Of a stretch of DNA of 64,000 nucleotides, positions 24,622-33,389 are shown one piece after another. The first letter of the stretch is position 1, and each line of letters starts with the position of its first letter. Made by a program: the position numbers and the translations under genes. The stretch is from contig JASBZB010000018.1 of NCBI GenBank assembly GCA_029983695.1, forward strand, positions 1 to 64,000, given 5' to 3'. The notes beneath the pieces are model-generated. The model was given only the letters and a program-made list of their open reading frames with translations, searched no databases and was not told the origin of the DNA. This stretch comes from Lutispora sp003527145 (GTDB taxonomy: Bacteria > Bacillota > Clostridia > Lutisporales > Lutisporaceae).

Positions 24622-25160
24622 GTAAAATTACCTCTGCAATTTTAGTTATTGAGCGAGCCTGACATCGTCCATCTCCCGCTTGACAAGAAAGGAGCAGCGA
24701 CGGCAATAGCTGGCGCACTAGCTCTATTATTAATTATAACATAGCTGCATCCTATATTAACAGCGTTCTTAGTTCAGATGGAGTTTTTAATGGTGGTTAG
24801 CCATCGTATAAATACGTAAAATAATATGGCACAAATAGTTTTTGGTTGGTTGTAGTTCAATTAACAATCTTCTATATATTTCTAAATCCTTGATATTAAA
24901 TAATTCTATTCAAGTATAGCTTCTATTTGGTTGGTGTAGTATAATAGTTATTGGTTGGAGACCTATATCATTATACATATTAAAATATATATGAATGCTG
25001 AATTAACAGCATCTATTGTCCAATTGAGGTTTATAGATCTATCTGAGCTTTAGAAGATGCTATTCTAGAGCTTAGCGCTTCTTATCTCCTATTTGAAAAG
25101 AAACGATAGTATCAGCTATAACCCACCATAGGATAAGTTTCACAAAAGGAGGGGTACGTA
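24622..25160. other. 539-bp non-coding region with repeated TTGGTTG motifs
   Basis: No credible ORF. It contains TTGGTTGGTTGTAG (24842-24855), TTGGTTGGTGTAG (24927-24939) and TTGGTTGGAG (24951-24960). The second overlaps TATAAT (24940-24945), a possible -10 box. A related inverted motif, TATACAACCAATCATAA, lies in front of the MocR gene (25474-25490). These are candidate operators for the MocR regulator. The rest is AT-rich and unremarkable. Confidence 0.5.
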
Positions 25161-25442
25161 ATGATCGATTATGTGCTTTTTATATTATACTTTTTTATAC
25201 TGATATCTGTGTGTTCTTTTGGTACGGCTGTTTTAGCAAAGGATTTCGAAAGATGCAATGGGCTAAGAAGCTTCATACATATACTTTTCATTGCTAAGTC
25301 CGCCATATTGGTAGGATATCATGGTTGGGTTGAGGTGCTGCTAAATAAAGAAGTATTTTTTAAATACACTTTTGACACTATATTTGTTATACTTGCCACA
25401 AGTTCCATTGTAGAAGCAAAGCTTAGACAGATGAGAAGTTGA
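25161..25442 (+). CDS. Small membrane protein of unknown function
   Basis: A 93-aa protein with an N-terminal hydrophobic helix (IDYVLFILYFFILISVCS), one more hydrophobic stretch around residues 40-55 and a third around 70-85. It has a basic C-terminus. I do not recognise the family. A strong AAAGGAGGGG site precedes the ATG. It lies between the motif-rich region and the MocR gene (60 bp gap), so co-regulation by MocR is likely. Confidence 0.6.
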   Translation: MIDYVLFILYFFILISVCSFGTAVLAKDFERCNGLRSFIHILFIAKSAILVGYHGWVEVLLNKEVFFKYTFDTIFVILATSSIVEAKLRQMRS

Positions 25443-25470
25443 ACGAGGCTTCATTAAGTGTTAAAATCTA

Positions 25471-25490
25471 CTATATACAACCAATCATAA
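25471..25490. promoter_or_regulatory. Candidate MocR autoregulatory site
   Basis: CTATATACAACCAATCATAA is the inverted form of the TTGGTTG..TAG motif that recurs upstream of the small membrane protein gene. It lies 22 bp before the MocR start codon. Confidence 0.4.
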
Positions 25491-25511
25491 AGATAAATAG
25501 GAGTGGAGGCC

Positions 25512-26972
25512 ATGTCCATCAGTGAGAATTGGATGCCTGATAAAAGCTCCGGTATTCCTTTATATCAGCAGATCAAAGATTATATAAGATATAAAATTTC
25601 CAGCGGCGATTGGGCAATAGGCACCCGGATTCCCACTCAAAGAGAATTTGCCCGGAGGTTTGACGTCAATAGGAGCACTATAGTGACCGCAATAGATGAG
25701 CTGATAGCCGAAGGCTTGCTTGAAGGCAAAACCAAAGGGGGCACCATTGTTAAAAATAACACCTGGTCCCTGCTTTCTAAAACTCCCCCTCCGGATTGGC
25801 TGTCCTACGTGAGATCCGGAACCCACCAGCCTAATTTCAGCACCGTACAACAAATAAACAGATATGAATTCGAACCTGAAATAATACGATTAGGTACAGG
25901 AGAGTTGTCTCCGGAGCTATTCCCTAAAAAGATGATGGATTTTGTAACAGACAGCTTTTCAAAATCCGTCAAATCCCTTGGCTATGAAGAGCCTAAGGGT
26001 TCCTATGAGCTGAGAAGGGAAGTAAGCGCATATCTGAGCACTCTTGGAATAAATGCATCACCCTCTCAAATACTCATCGTATCAGGGGCTCTTCAGGCTT
26101 TGCATTTGATATCCGTTGGGATTTTATACAAGGGTTCTACCATACTTACGGAAAACCCATCCTATATATATTCCATCAATGTATTCCAATCTGCGGGAAT
26201 GAAGCTTTATGGCATCCCAATGGATGAAGAGGGTATACAGATAAATAAGATAATCAGGTACAGAAGGCAAACCAATGCTGCCATTTTGTACGCCATTCCT
26301 TCCTTTCAAAACCCTGCGGGGGTATGCATGAAGGATGAAAGAAGAAAAAAGCTGTTAGGCATATGCGAGGACGAAAGGCTTCCCATCATCGAAGACGATG
26401 CTTACAGAGAGCTGTATATTGATAAAAAAGCGCCAATACCTCTAAAGTCAATGGACAACAAAGATTTGGTGCTTTTTCTTGGCAGCATGTCCAAGAGCTT
26501 ATGCCCCGGGCTCCGTATCGGCTGGGTAGTCGGTCAGGAGGCTGTGATCGAGCGTCTGGCAGACATCAAGATGCAGACCGACTACGGCTCCAGTTCATTA
26601 TCTCAAAGGGCTGCAGCAGAATGGCTGTCCTCCGGATTATATTTCGATCATCTGGTCCGGATAAGAAAAGAGCTTAAAATTCGGAGAAATATTGCATTAG
26701 ATATTTTGAACCAATACTTTTCAGACATAGCAGAGTGGAAAAAGCCAGAAGGAGGCTTTTATATCTGGCTGTGCCTTAAAAAGCCCCTTTCTCTTCAAAA
26801 GCTTTTTAACAACTGCTTGAAAAAGGGTATACTGATAAATCCGGGAAATGTTTATCAGCATATGTCAAATCAGCACATAAGAATATCATATTCCTATGCT
26901 TCCCACGAAGATTTGAAGCATGGCTTGGTTGTGCTTTCCCAGTCTATACGTGAGTTATATCAAAGGGATTGA
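25512..26972 (+). CDS. MocR/GabR-type transcriptional regulator
   Basis: A 486-aa fusion of an N-terminal GntR winged helix (GIPLYQQIKDYIRY, TQREFARRFDVNRSTI) to a fold-type I aminotransferase domain (~residues 110-486). The PLP Lys is in LGSMSKSLCPGLRIGW, and NPAGVCMKDERR is present. Such proteins sense PLP-linked amines and control adjacent genes. The ATG at 25512 is preceded by AGGAGTGG; the upstream GTG overlaps that site. It is convergent with hisIE, 12 bp apart, with no clear terminator between. Confidence 0.92.
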   Translation: MSISENWMPDKSSGIPLYQQIKDYIRYKISSGDWAIGTRIPTQREFARRFDVNRSTIVTAIDELIAEGLLEGKTKGGTIVKNNTWSLLSKTPPPDWLSYVRSGTHQPNFSTVQQINRYEFEPEIIRLGTGELSPELFPKKMMDFVTDSFSKSVKSLGYEEPKGSYELRREVSAYLSTLGINASPSQILIVSGALQALHLISVGILYKGSTILTENPSYIYSINVFQSAGMKLYGIPMDEEGIQINKIIRYRRQTNAAILYAIPSFQNPAGVCMKDERRKKLLGICEDERLPIIEDDAYRELYIDKKAPIPLKSMDNKDLVLFLGSMSKSLCPGLRIGWVVGQEAVIERLADIKMQTDYGSSSLSQRAAAEWLSSGLYFDHLVRIRKELKIRRNIALDILNQYFSDIAEWKKPEGGFYIWLCLKKPLSLQKLFNNCLKKGILINPGNVYQHMSNQHIRISYSYASHEDLKHGLVVLSQSIRELYQRD

Positions 26973-26984
26973 TTTTGAGCATGG

Positions 26985-27617
26985 TCATTTCTCCCTTCTG
27001 CTGATCAGTTCTTCCTTAATATCCTCTATGCCCACATTCTCATTGACCATTAATACTAAAACATGATATACAAGATCGCTTAATTCATAAACCAGTTCTT
27101 CCTTGCTCTTGTTTTTTGCAGCAATTATGACTTCGCTGGTTTCCTCCCCGACTTTTTTCAGTATTTTGTCCAGGCCCTTTTCAAATAAGTAATTCGTATA
27201 AGAGCCTTCTATAGGATTTTTCTTTCTATCCTCCAAAAGGCCATACAATTCTTTTAAAATATCAGTTTTCCCATTTTCCGGCTTCAGAGCTTCGTTAAAA
27301 AAGCAGGAGAACTCTCCTGTGTGGCATGCAGCACCCCTTTGCTCCACAACAAGCAATATGCTGTCTTTATCGCAATCATAATAAAAGCCTTTCACTTTCT
27401 GTATATTCCCGGAGGTTTCACCCTTTTTCCAGAGCTTCTGTCTGCTTCTGCTGAAATACCAGGTTTCTCTTTCCTCAAGGGTCTTCCTTATGGATTCCTT
27501 ATTCATGTATGCGAGCATCAATACTTTTTGAGTTTCTGCGTCCTGCGTTATTGCAGGTACAAGCCCTCTATCGTCAAATTTTATTTCTTCAATTATTTTA
27601 TCTATGTCCATTTCCAT
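26985..27617 (-). CDS. hisIE: HisIE, phosphoribosyl-AMP cyclohydrolase / phosphoribosyl-ATP pyrophosphatase
   Basis: A 210-aa bifunctional enzyme of histidine steps 2 and 3. The N-terminal HisI domain shows AYMNKESIRKTLEERETWYFSRSRQKLWKKGE-type sequence and a metal-binding Cys set. The C-terminal HisE domain has KVGEETSEVIIAAKN. It is last in the his operon, separated from hisF by a 159-bp repeat-bearing gap. A GGGG-type site precedes the ATG. Confidence 0.96.
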   Translation of the reverse strand: MEMDIDKIIEEIKFDDRGLVPAITQDAETQKVLMLAYMNKESIRKTLEERETWYFSRSRQKLWKKGETSGNIQKVKGFYYDCDKDSILLVVEQRGAACHTGEFSCFFNEALKPENGKTDILKELYGLLEDRKKNPIEGSYTNYLFEKGLDKILKKVGEETSEVIIAAKNKSKEELVYELSDLVYHVLVLMVNENVGIEDIKEELISRREK

Positions 27618-27649
27618 CCCCCTTAAAATTTTTCATCACACTTCGCATA

Positions 27650-27776
27650 GTAGGGAATAGTCAAGACTATTCCCTACACACATATGCTTATTCCTCAGCT
27701 GCAGCAGGCTCCGTTGCCCTATGAGCCCAGAGCCCAGCCCTAATGCCAGAAGCCAGCGGCCAGAAGCTAGTGGCTT
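27650..27776. repeat. Hairpin plus short GC-richer repeats between hisF and hisIE
   Basis: A perfect inverted repeat, GTAGGGAATAGTC/GACTATTCCCTAC (27650-27676), lies next to a low-complexity stretch with iterated GAGCCCA and GCCAGAAGC-like words (27722-27775). It splits an otherwise tightly packed operon. There is no ORF. Confidence 0.6.
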
Positions 27777-28535
27777 TTATATCCTTACTTCTACATTTCT
27801 ATCTTTAAGATACTTCTTCAGTTCTTCTATCTTAATTTGTCCATAGTGAAATACCGAAGCTGCCAGCACTGCGTCTGCGCCGCCATATTCTATGGCGGCA
27901 TAAAAGTGCTCCAATTCTCCCGCTCCTCCTGATGCTATTACAGGCACATTGACAGATTCTGTTATCCTTTTTAGCAGTTCAATATCATAACCTTTTTTCA
28001 TTCCATCTTCATCTATGCTGTTGACAACTATTTCCCCCGCACCCAGCTTAACACCCATTACAGCCCACTCAACCGCATCCAAATCAGTTTTTTCCCTTCC
28101 GCCTTTTACATATACGCTCCAGGAGCCTTCATCATCCTTCTTGGCATCGATGGATAGAACTACGCATTGAGCTCCATATTTCAAGGATGCTTCCCTTATC
28201 AGTTCAGGGTTTCTTACTGCTGCAGAATTGACAGATACCTTATCTGCTCCTTTTCTTAAAATATCCGTAAAATCATCAACAGATGATACTCCTCCGCCTA
28301 CGCAGAAAGGTATGTTTATATTGGCTGCCACCTTTTCGACAAATTCCAAGGAAGTCTTTCTTTCCTCATTGGAAGCGGTTATATCGTAGAATACCAATTC
28401 ATCCGCTCCGCAGTTGCTGTAATACTTGCCCAATATTTCAGGGCTGTCCACATCCACTATGTTTTGAAACTTTTGTCCCTTTACTACCCTTCCGTTTCTT
28501 ACATCCAGACAGGGTATTATTCTTTTTGCAAGCAT
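27777..28535 (-). CDS. hisF: HisF, imidazole glycerol phosphate synthase cyclase subunit
   Basis: A 252-aa TIM-barrel enzyme that, with HisH, converts PRFAR and ammonia to imidazole glycerol phosphate and AICAR. It shows RIIPCLDVRNGRVVKG with the catalytic Asp, PFCVGGGVSS and VIASGGAGE. It overlaps the end of hisA by 19 bp, indicating translational coupling. Confidence 0.97.
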   Translation of the reverse strand: MLAKRIIPCLDVRNGRVVKGQKFQNIVDVDSPEILGKYYSNCGADELVFYDITASNEERKTSLEFVEKVAANINIPFCVGGGVSSVDDFTDILRKGADKVSVNSAAVRNPELIREASLKYGAQCVVLSIDAKKDDEGSWSVYVKGGREKTDLDAVEWAVMGVKLGAGEIVVNSIDEDGMKKGYDIELLKRITESVNVPVIASGGAGELEHFYAAIEYGGADAVLAASVFHYGQIKIEELKKYLKDRNVEVRI

Positions 28536-29236
28536 TCCATTACCTCCCCAAAATCCAGCAAATTATCATAAAATGCCTTTCCTATTATTCCACCGTATAT
28601 GTCCATTGATTTAAGCTTTCTAACATCTTCAATAGAGCTTATGCCCCCGGAGGCTATGATATCCAGGCGGGTTTCCTCTGTCAAAGCTTTATAAACATCA
28701 AAATTAGGGCCTTCCAGCATTCCATCCTTGGCTATATCGGTGTATACTATAGTTTTTACTCCTATTTCTTCAAGCTCCTTGCATAAATCTAATGAATCAA
28801 CTGAGCTTACTACCGTCCACCCTCTTGCGGCTGCCTTCCCATCCTTTGCATCTATAGATACTACTATTTTTTCTTTATACTCTGACACCAGTTTTTTCAA
28901 GAGCTCTCTATCTTCAATTGCCATGGTTCCTACTATCACTCTGTTTACTCCCAGATTCAGCAGTTCCTCAACTCTGGCTTCACTCCTTATTCCTCCGCCG
29001 ACCTGCACCGGGATATTCAAATTCTTTGCTATCTCCTCTATGGATTTTTTATTGACAAAGCCTTCACCCTTTGCTCCGTCCAGATCCACCAGGTGCAAGA
29101 ACTCAGCTCCTCTTCTTTCCCATTCCAATGCCAGCTCTAAAGGTTGATCAGAATATATCTTTATCCTCTGAAAATCTCCCTGGCAGAGCCTCACACATCT
29201 ATTATCCTTCATATCAACCGCAGGAAATATTATCAT
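28517..29236 (-). CDS. hisA: HisA, ProFAR isomerase
   Basis: A 239-aa TIM-barrel isomerase, paralogous to the neighbouring HisF. Motifs are FPAVDMKDNRCVRL, VQVGGGIRS and IIASGGISS. It catalyses the Amadori rearrangement of ProFAR to PRFAR. Its start overlaps the hisH stop (ATGA). Confidence 0.97.
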   Translation of the reverse strand: MIIFPAVDMKDNRCVRLCQGDFQRIKIYSDQPLELALEWERRGAEFLHLVDLDGAKGEGFVNKKSIEEIAKNLNIPVQVGGGIRSEARVEELLNLGVNRVIVGTMAIEDRELLKKLVSEYKEKIVVSIDAKDGKAAARGWTVVSSVDSLDLCKELEEIGVKTIVYTDIAKDGMLEGPNFDVYKALTEETRLDIIASGGISSIEDVRKLKSMDIYGGIIGKAFYDNLLDFGEVMECLQKE

Positions 29237-29835
29237 CTTATCATCTCCCCATACGCTTTTAACAGATTTAAACCGACCTGAGCGCTCTTCTCAGGATGGA
29301 ATTGCATCCCAAATATATTGTCCTTCCTCACTATCGCAGGAACCTTCACCCCATAATCCGCATATGCCACCAGCTCGCTGCCGGAAGATTTTATATAATA
29401 AGAATGCACAAAGTATACATAATCCTTTTCATTTATATACTTTAGAATTGGGTCCTGGTTATTGAACTTCAGATCGTTCCAGCCCATATGAGGCACTTTC
29501 AGGCCTGCCTCCAGCTTCTCCACGCTGCCCTCTATGAGTCCCAGCCCTTCATACTCTCCATATTCATAGCTTTTTTCATATAAAAGCTGCATGCCTAAGC
29601 ATATCCCCATAATTTTTTTACCTTGATCCGCCTGATCCTTTATCACAGGTATGAGTTCCAGCTCTTCAAGAGACCTGATAGCATCCCTGAAGGCTCCTAC
29701 TCCAGGAAGGATTAGTGAACTTGCATTTATTATATCTTCCTTTTCATTGGAAACTTTGCAATCTATGCCTGCTTTATCAAAGGCCCTGGATACTGAAGCC
29801 AAATTTCCCAAGCCATAATCTATTATTATGTTCAA
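29233..29835 (-). CDS. hisH: HisH, imidazole glycerol phosphate synthase glutaminase subunit
   Basis: A 200-aa class I glutamine amidotransferase. The nucleophile elbow GICLGMQLL contains the catalytic Cys, and MQFHPEKS contains the His/Glu of the triad. It supplies ammonia to HisF. It begins one base after hisB. Confidence 0.97.
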   Translation of the reverse strand: MNIIIDYGLGNLASVSRAFDKAGIDCKVSNEKEDIINASSLILPGVGAFRDAIRSLEELELIPVIKDQADQGKKIMGICLGMQLLYEKSYEYGEYEGLGLIEGSVEKLEAGLKVPHMGWNDLKFNNQDPILKYINEKDYVYFVHSYYIKSSGSELVAYADYGVKVPAIVRKDNIFGMQFHPEKSAQVGLNLLKAYGEMIR

Positions 29836-30414
29836 TTACAGAACCCCCTTTGATGATGATATAGTATCAGATTGCACCTGTACCGCTTCCTTCAATGCTC
29901 TTGCAAATGCCTTAAATACTGCTTCAATCTTGTGATGGTCATTTTCACCATACAACACATTGAGGTGCAAGGTCACCCTGGCTTCATTGACAAAGGCTCT
30001 GAAAAACTCCTTAAAATCCTGGGTGCTCATATCTCCAAGTCTTTCACTTTTAAAATCTGCATCAAAAACCAAATAAGGCCGGTTGCTTATATCCAATGCT
30101 GCTCTGCATAATGCTTCATCCATAGGTATATAAAGACTACTATATCTTTTTATGCCTCTTTTATCTCCTAAAGCACTATTAAAAGCCTGACCCAGAGCTA
30201 TGCCCACATCCTCTGCAGAGTGGTGTGCATCCACATTCAGATCTCCATCGCATTCTATCTTCAAATCCAGGGAGCCATGGAAGGCAACCAAATTCAGCAT
30301 ATGATCAAGAAAGCCTATGCCTGTCCCTATCCGACTTTGACCCTTTCCGTCCAGATTTATCTCCACCTTCACCTTTGTTTCAAGGGTATTCCTCTCAACC
30401 TTAGCTCTTCTCAT
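29836..30414 (-). CDS. hisB: HisB, imidazoleglycerol-phosphate dehydratase
   Basis: A 192-aa monofunctional dehydratase. The Mn-binding His motifs are FLDHML, DAHHSAEDVGIALG and NDHHKIEA. No histidinol-phosphatase domain is attached, and no HisK/HisN gene occurs in the operon, so that step must be encoded elsewhere. It overlaps hisC by 14 bp. Confidence 0.97.
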   Translation of the reverse strand: MRRAKVERNTLETKVKVEINLDGKGQSRIGTGIGFLDHMLNLVAFHGSLDLKIECDGDLNVDAHHSAEDVGIALGQAFNSALGDKRGIKRYSSLYIPMDEALCRAALDISNRPYLVFDADFKSERLGDMSTQDFKEFFRAFVNEARVTLHLNVLYGENDHHKIEAVFKAFARALKEAVQVQSDTISSSKGVL

Positions 30415-31450
30415 TTTTTACTATCTCCTTAAGCGATTTTATGAGCTCTATGTTTTCAGCCCTGCTGCCTACGGTAACCCTGTAGTATCCCTTCAAATTT
30501 CCGGAAAAGCTTCGGATCAATATCCCGTCCTCCTTCAGCCTTTTATCCAAACCATCGATACCAGAGCTGAAAAATATAAAGTTAGCGTGTGACTTATATA
30601 CTTCAAAGGGCAGTTCTCCTAATTCGCTGAACAGAAAATCTCTCTCTTTTTTCACTTCTTCCACATAACCGGTGATCTCATCTTTTTTTCTGAGCGCCAT
30701 TGCACCTATATACTGGGTAACAGCATTCAAGTTATAAGGGGATCTTACATTGTTGATCGTATTGATGACCCCTTCATTGGAAATCATATACCCAAGCCTT
30801 ATAGCTGCAAGGCCCAATGCCTTTGACAAGGTCCGCAATACTATCAGGTTTTTGTATTTTGTGACCTCCTGTGCCATAGAGCCTTCTGCAAACTCCATAT
30901 ATGCTTCATCCACGACCACTATGGAATCAATCTCTGATAAAAGCTTCTCTATATCCTTCTTAGCTATCAAAAAACCCGTAGGATTGTTGGGGTTGCATAT
31001 CAAAATGAGCTTTGGATTCATTTCCCTGGCCCTTTTTATCAAAAGATCCATATCAACAGAAAAATCCTCATTGCTTTCCACCCCAATGAATTTAGCCGAA
31101 TATATACTGCTGAACACGGAATACATGCTGAAGCTGGGCACGAAGCTCATCATCACCTCATCCTTATCTACAAAGGTTTTTATCACCAGCTCTATCATCT
31201 CGCTGGAGCCGTTGCCGGCAATGATATTTGAAGGGCTGATGCCAATATATCCTCCCATCTCTTTTCTCAGCAGCACTGCATCATTGTCAGGATAAAAATT
31301 GATGTTGAAATCATCTCCGAAGCTCAAGCCTTTTGATATATCCTTAAATAAAATATTTTTGCCCTCATTGGCATCAAGCTTTATTCTAAAAGGCACTTGA
31401 TTCGCATTATATGCCTTAAGCCCTTTTACACTCTCTTTTACCTTATGCAT
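30401..31450 (-). CDS. hisC: HisC, histidinol-phosphate aminotransferase
   Basis: A 349-aa fold-type I PLP aminotransferase. It shows GNGSSEMI, NPNNPTGF, VVDEAY and LRTLSKALGLAAIRLGY with the PLP Lys. It overlaps both neighbours (hisD by 13 bp, hisB by 14 bp). Confidence 0.95.
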   Translation of the reverse strand: MHKVKESVKGLKAYNANQVPFRIKLDANEGKNILFKDISKGLSFGDDFNINFYPDNDAVLLRKEMGGYIGISPSNIIAGNGSSEMIELVIKTFVDKDEVMMSFVPSFSMYSVFSSIYSAKFIGVESNEDFSVDMDLLIKRAREMNPKLILICNPNNPTGFLIAKKDIEKLLSEIDSIVVVDEAYMEFAEGSMAQEVTKYKNLIVLRTLSKALGLAAIRLGYMISNEGVINTINNVRSPYNLNAVTQYIGAMALRKKDEITGYVEEVKKERDFLFSELGELPFEVYKSHANFIFFSSGIDGLDKRLKEDGILIRSFSGNLKGYYRVTVGSRAENIELIKSLKEIVKNEKS

Positions 31451-32757
31451 TTTACCGCTGCCTCCTTGAACAAAACTTCACTGTCAAATCTCACTCTTAT
31501 GGAATTTGCATGACCTGTCAGTCCTTCTTCTTCAGCTATCCTCATGATTGAATCCTTGGATCTTTCCAGGGCATCCTTGCTGTAATAGATCAATGAGGTT
31601 TTCTTCATAAAATCATCTACGCACAAAGGCGAAGAAAATCGGGAGGTGGAGCTGGTAGGCAATGTGTGGTTCGGCCCTGCAAAGTAGTCCCCTACCGGCT
31701 CAGGAGAATATTCTCCCAAGAATATGGCTCCGGCGTTTTTGACTCCCCTGTATACGTCAAAGGGATTCGTGGTAAGCACCTCCAGGTGTTCCGGTGCTAT
31801 TTCATTTGCTACCTCAACGGACTCTCCCAAACAGCTTGTTATTATGATTGCTCCGTAGTTTTCCAGGGATTTTTCGATTATTTCTCTCCTCTCAAGGCCC
31901 TGAAGTTGTATTTCCAATTCCTCCATGACCTTAGCCGCCAATGGCTCCCAATCCGTTACCAATATGGCTGCTGCCATTTCATCATGCTCTGCCTGGGAGA
32001 TCAAGTCGGCAGCTATATATCTGGGATTTGCCCATTGATCTGCAATTATGAGAATTTCACTGGGGCCGGCTATCATATCTATGCCCACCAAACCCATGAC
32101 CCTCTTTTTCGCCATCGCCACATAAATATTGCCAGGGCCTGTTATTTTGTCCACCTTGGGTATGCTTTCCGTTCCGAAGGCCAAGGCAGCTATACCCTGA
32201 GCACCTCCGACCTTGAATATTTTATCCGCTCCTGCTATGGAAGCAGCTGCAAGTATCGAAGGCTTTACTTTTCCATTTCTATCCGGCGGTGTTATCATTA
32301 TTATTTCATTTACGCCTGCAATCTTGGCAGGTACAGCATTCATCAAAACTGTCGAAGGATAAGCCGCGCTCCCGCCGGGAATATAAATGCCTACCCTTTC
32401 TATGGACCTCACCAGCTGGCCAAGTATTATATCTTCCCCTTCATAAACAGAATAAGAGTTCTTTATCTGTTTTCTATGATATTTTTCAATGTTTTCTCTG
32501 GCTTTTGTGAGGTCCTCCAGCAAAGCCTCGCTTGTGCAATCTATAGCCTCTTCTATCTCTTGCCGGGTTACCAGAAAATCCTCCAGTACAACTCCGTCAA
32601 ATTCCCGGGTATATTCTCTCAATGCTCTGTCCTTATCCCGCCTTACATTGGCTAGAATATCATCCACAGACCTGTTTACCTCATCAATCTCCAGCTTGCT
32701 TCTATCCAGCAGCTTGGCCAGGAAATCCCTGTCCTTTGAAATATCAATTATCCTCAC
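31438..32757 (-). CDS. hisD: HisD, histidinol dehydrogenase
   Basis: A 439-aa enzyme of the last two steps, histidinol to histidine, NAD- and Zn-dependent. Motifs are VGIYIPGGSAAYPSTVLM, VGGAQGIAALAFGT, VDKITGPGN, AGPSEIL, EHDEMA and the catalytic IAPEHLE. It overlaps hisG by 14 bp. Confidence 0.97.
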   Translation of the reverse strand: MRIIDISKDRDFLAKLLDRSKLEIDEVNRSVDDILANVRRDKDRALREYTREFDGVVLEDFLVTRQEIEEAIDCTSEALLEDLTKARENIEKYHRKQIKNSYSVYEGEDIILGQLVRSIERVGIYIPGGSAAYPSTVLMNAVPAKIAGVNEIIMITPPDRNGKVKPSILAAASIAGADKIFKVGGAQGIAALAFGTESIPKVDKITGPGNIYVAMAKKRVMGLVGIDMIAGPSEILIIADQWANPRYIAADLISQAEHDEMAAAILVTDWEPLAAKVMEELEIQLQGLERREIIEKSLENYGAIIITSCLGESVEVANEIAPEHLEVLTTNPFDVYRGVKNAGAIFLGEYSPEPVGDYFAGPNHTLPTSSTSRFSSPLCVDDFMKKTSLIYYSKDALERSKDSIMRIAEEEGLTGHANSIRVRFDSEVLFKEAAVKCIR

Positions 32758-33388
32758 AATACTGAACCTCCATTTCTTCCAAACATTTAATCAGATCATT
32801 TATCCTGTCAAATTTAAACCTGTAGCTGACTCTATTGCAGATAAGCTTGGCACTGACCTCAAACATGTCCTCAATAACTTCAAGGCCGTTGGCCTTCAGT
32901 GTCTTTCCCGTTTCAACCAGGTCCACTATCACATCGGAGAGCCCTACCAAAGGTGCCAGTTCCACAGAGCCATTCAGCTTTATCAGCCTGATCTTCTGCC
33001 CTCTTTCGTCGAAGTACTTTTTTGAAATCTTAGGATATTTGGTAGCCACTCGAAGAATCTCATCCTTCTTATAGACTCTCTCCCCCTTCACCCCGGCTAC
33101 TGCAAATCTGCATTTCCCAAAGCCCAGATCCAGAATCTCGTAAACATCATTATCGCTTTCCAGGATGACATCCTTGCCTGCTACCCCCAGGTCTGCAACC
33201 CCATTTTGCACATAGGTCACTACATCCGAGGGCTTAACATATACAAAGCTTATCTTTTTCTCTTCATCCTTAAAAATCAGCTTTCTCGAATCAGGATCTA
33301 TGGAGCCTCCCAGGCCAGCCGCCTTTAACAGCTTATAAGCTTCGTCCCCAAGCCTGCCCTTAGCAAGTGCAATATTTATAAAGTCCAA
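32744..33388 (-). CDS. hisG: HisG, ATP phosphoribosyltransferase (short form)
   Basis: A 214-aa short-form HisG lacking the C-terminal regulatory domain. It therefore needs HisZ, encoded immediately upstream, for activity and histidine feedback. It shows IALAKGRLGDEAY, DLGVAGKDV and DVIVDLVETGKTLKANGL with the PRPP loop. It starts 1 bp after hisZ. Confidence 0.96.
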   Translation of the reverse strand: MDFINIALAKGRLGDEAYKLLKAAGLGGSIDPDSRKLIFKDEEKKISFVYVKPSDVVTYVQNGVADLGVAGKDVILESDNDVYEILDLGFGKCRFAVAGVKGERVYKKDEILRVATKYPKISKKYFDERGQKIRLIKLNGSVELAPLVGLSDVIVDLVETGKTLKANGLEVIEDMFEVSAKLICNRVSYRFKFDRINDLIKCLEEMEVQYCEDN

Positions 33389-33389
33389 T

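Noticed and set aside
24622..25160. A possible unannotated gene in the long gap
   Set aside because: No frame with a start, ribosome site and protein-like composition; only regulatory-looking repeats are present.
31666..32655. A 329-aa plus-strand open frame
   Set aside because: It is antisense to hisD, has no ribosome site and a Cys/Tyr-rich composition typical of a shadow frame; hisD is unambiguous.
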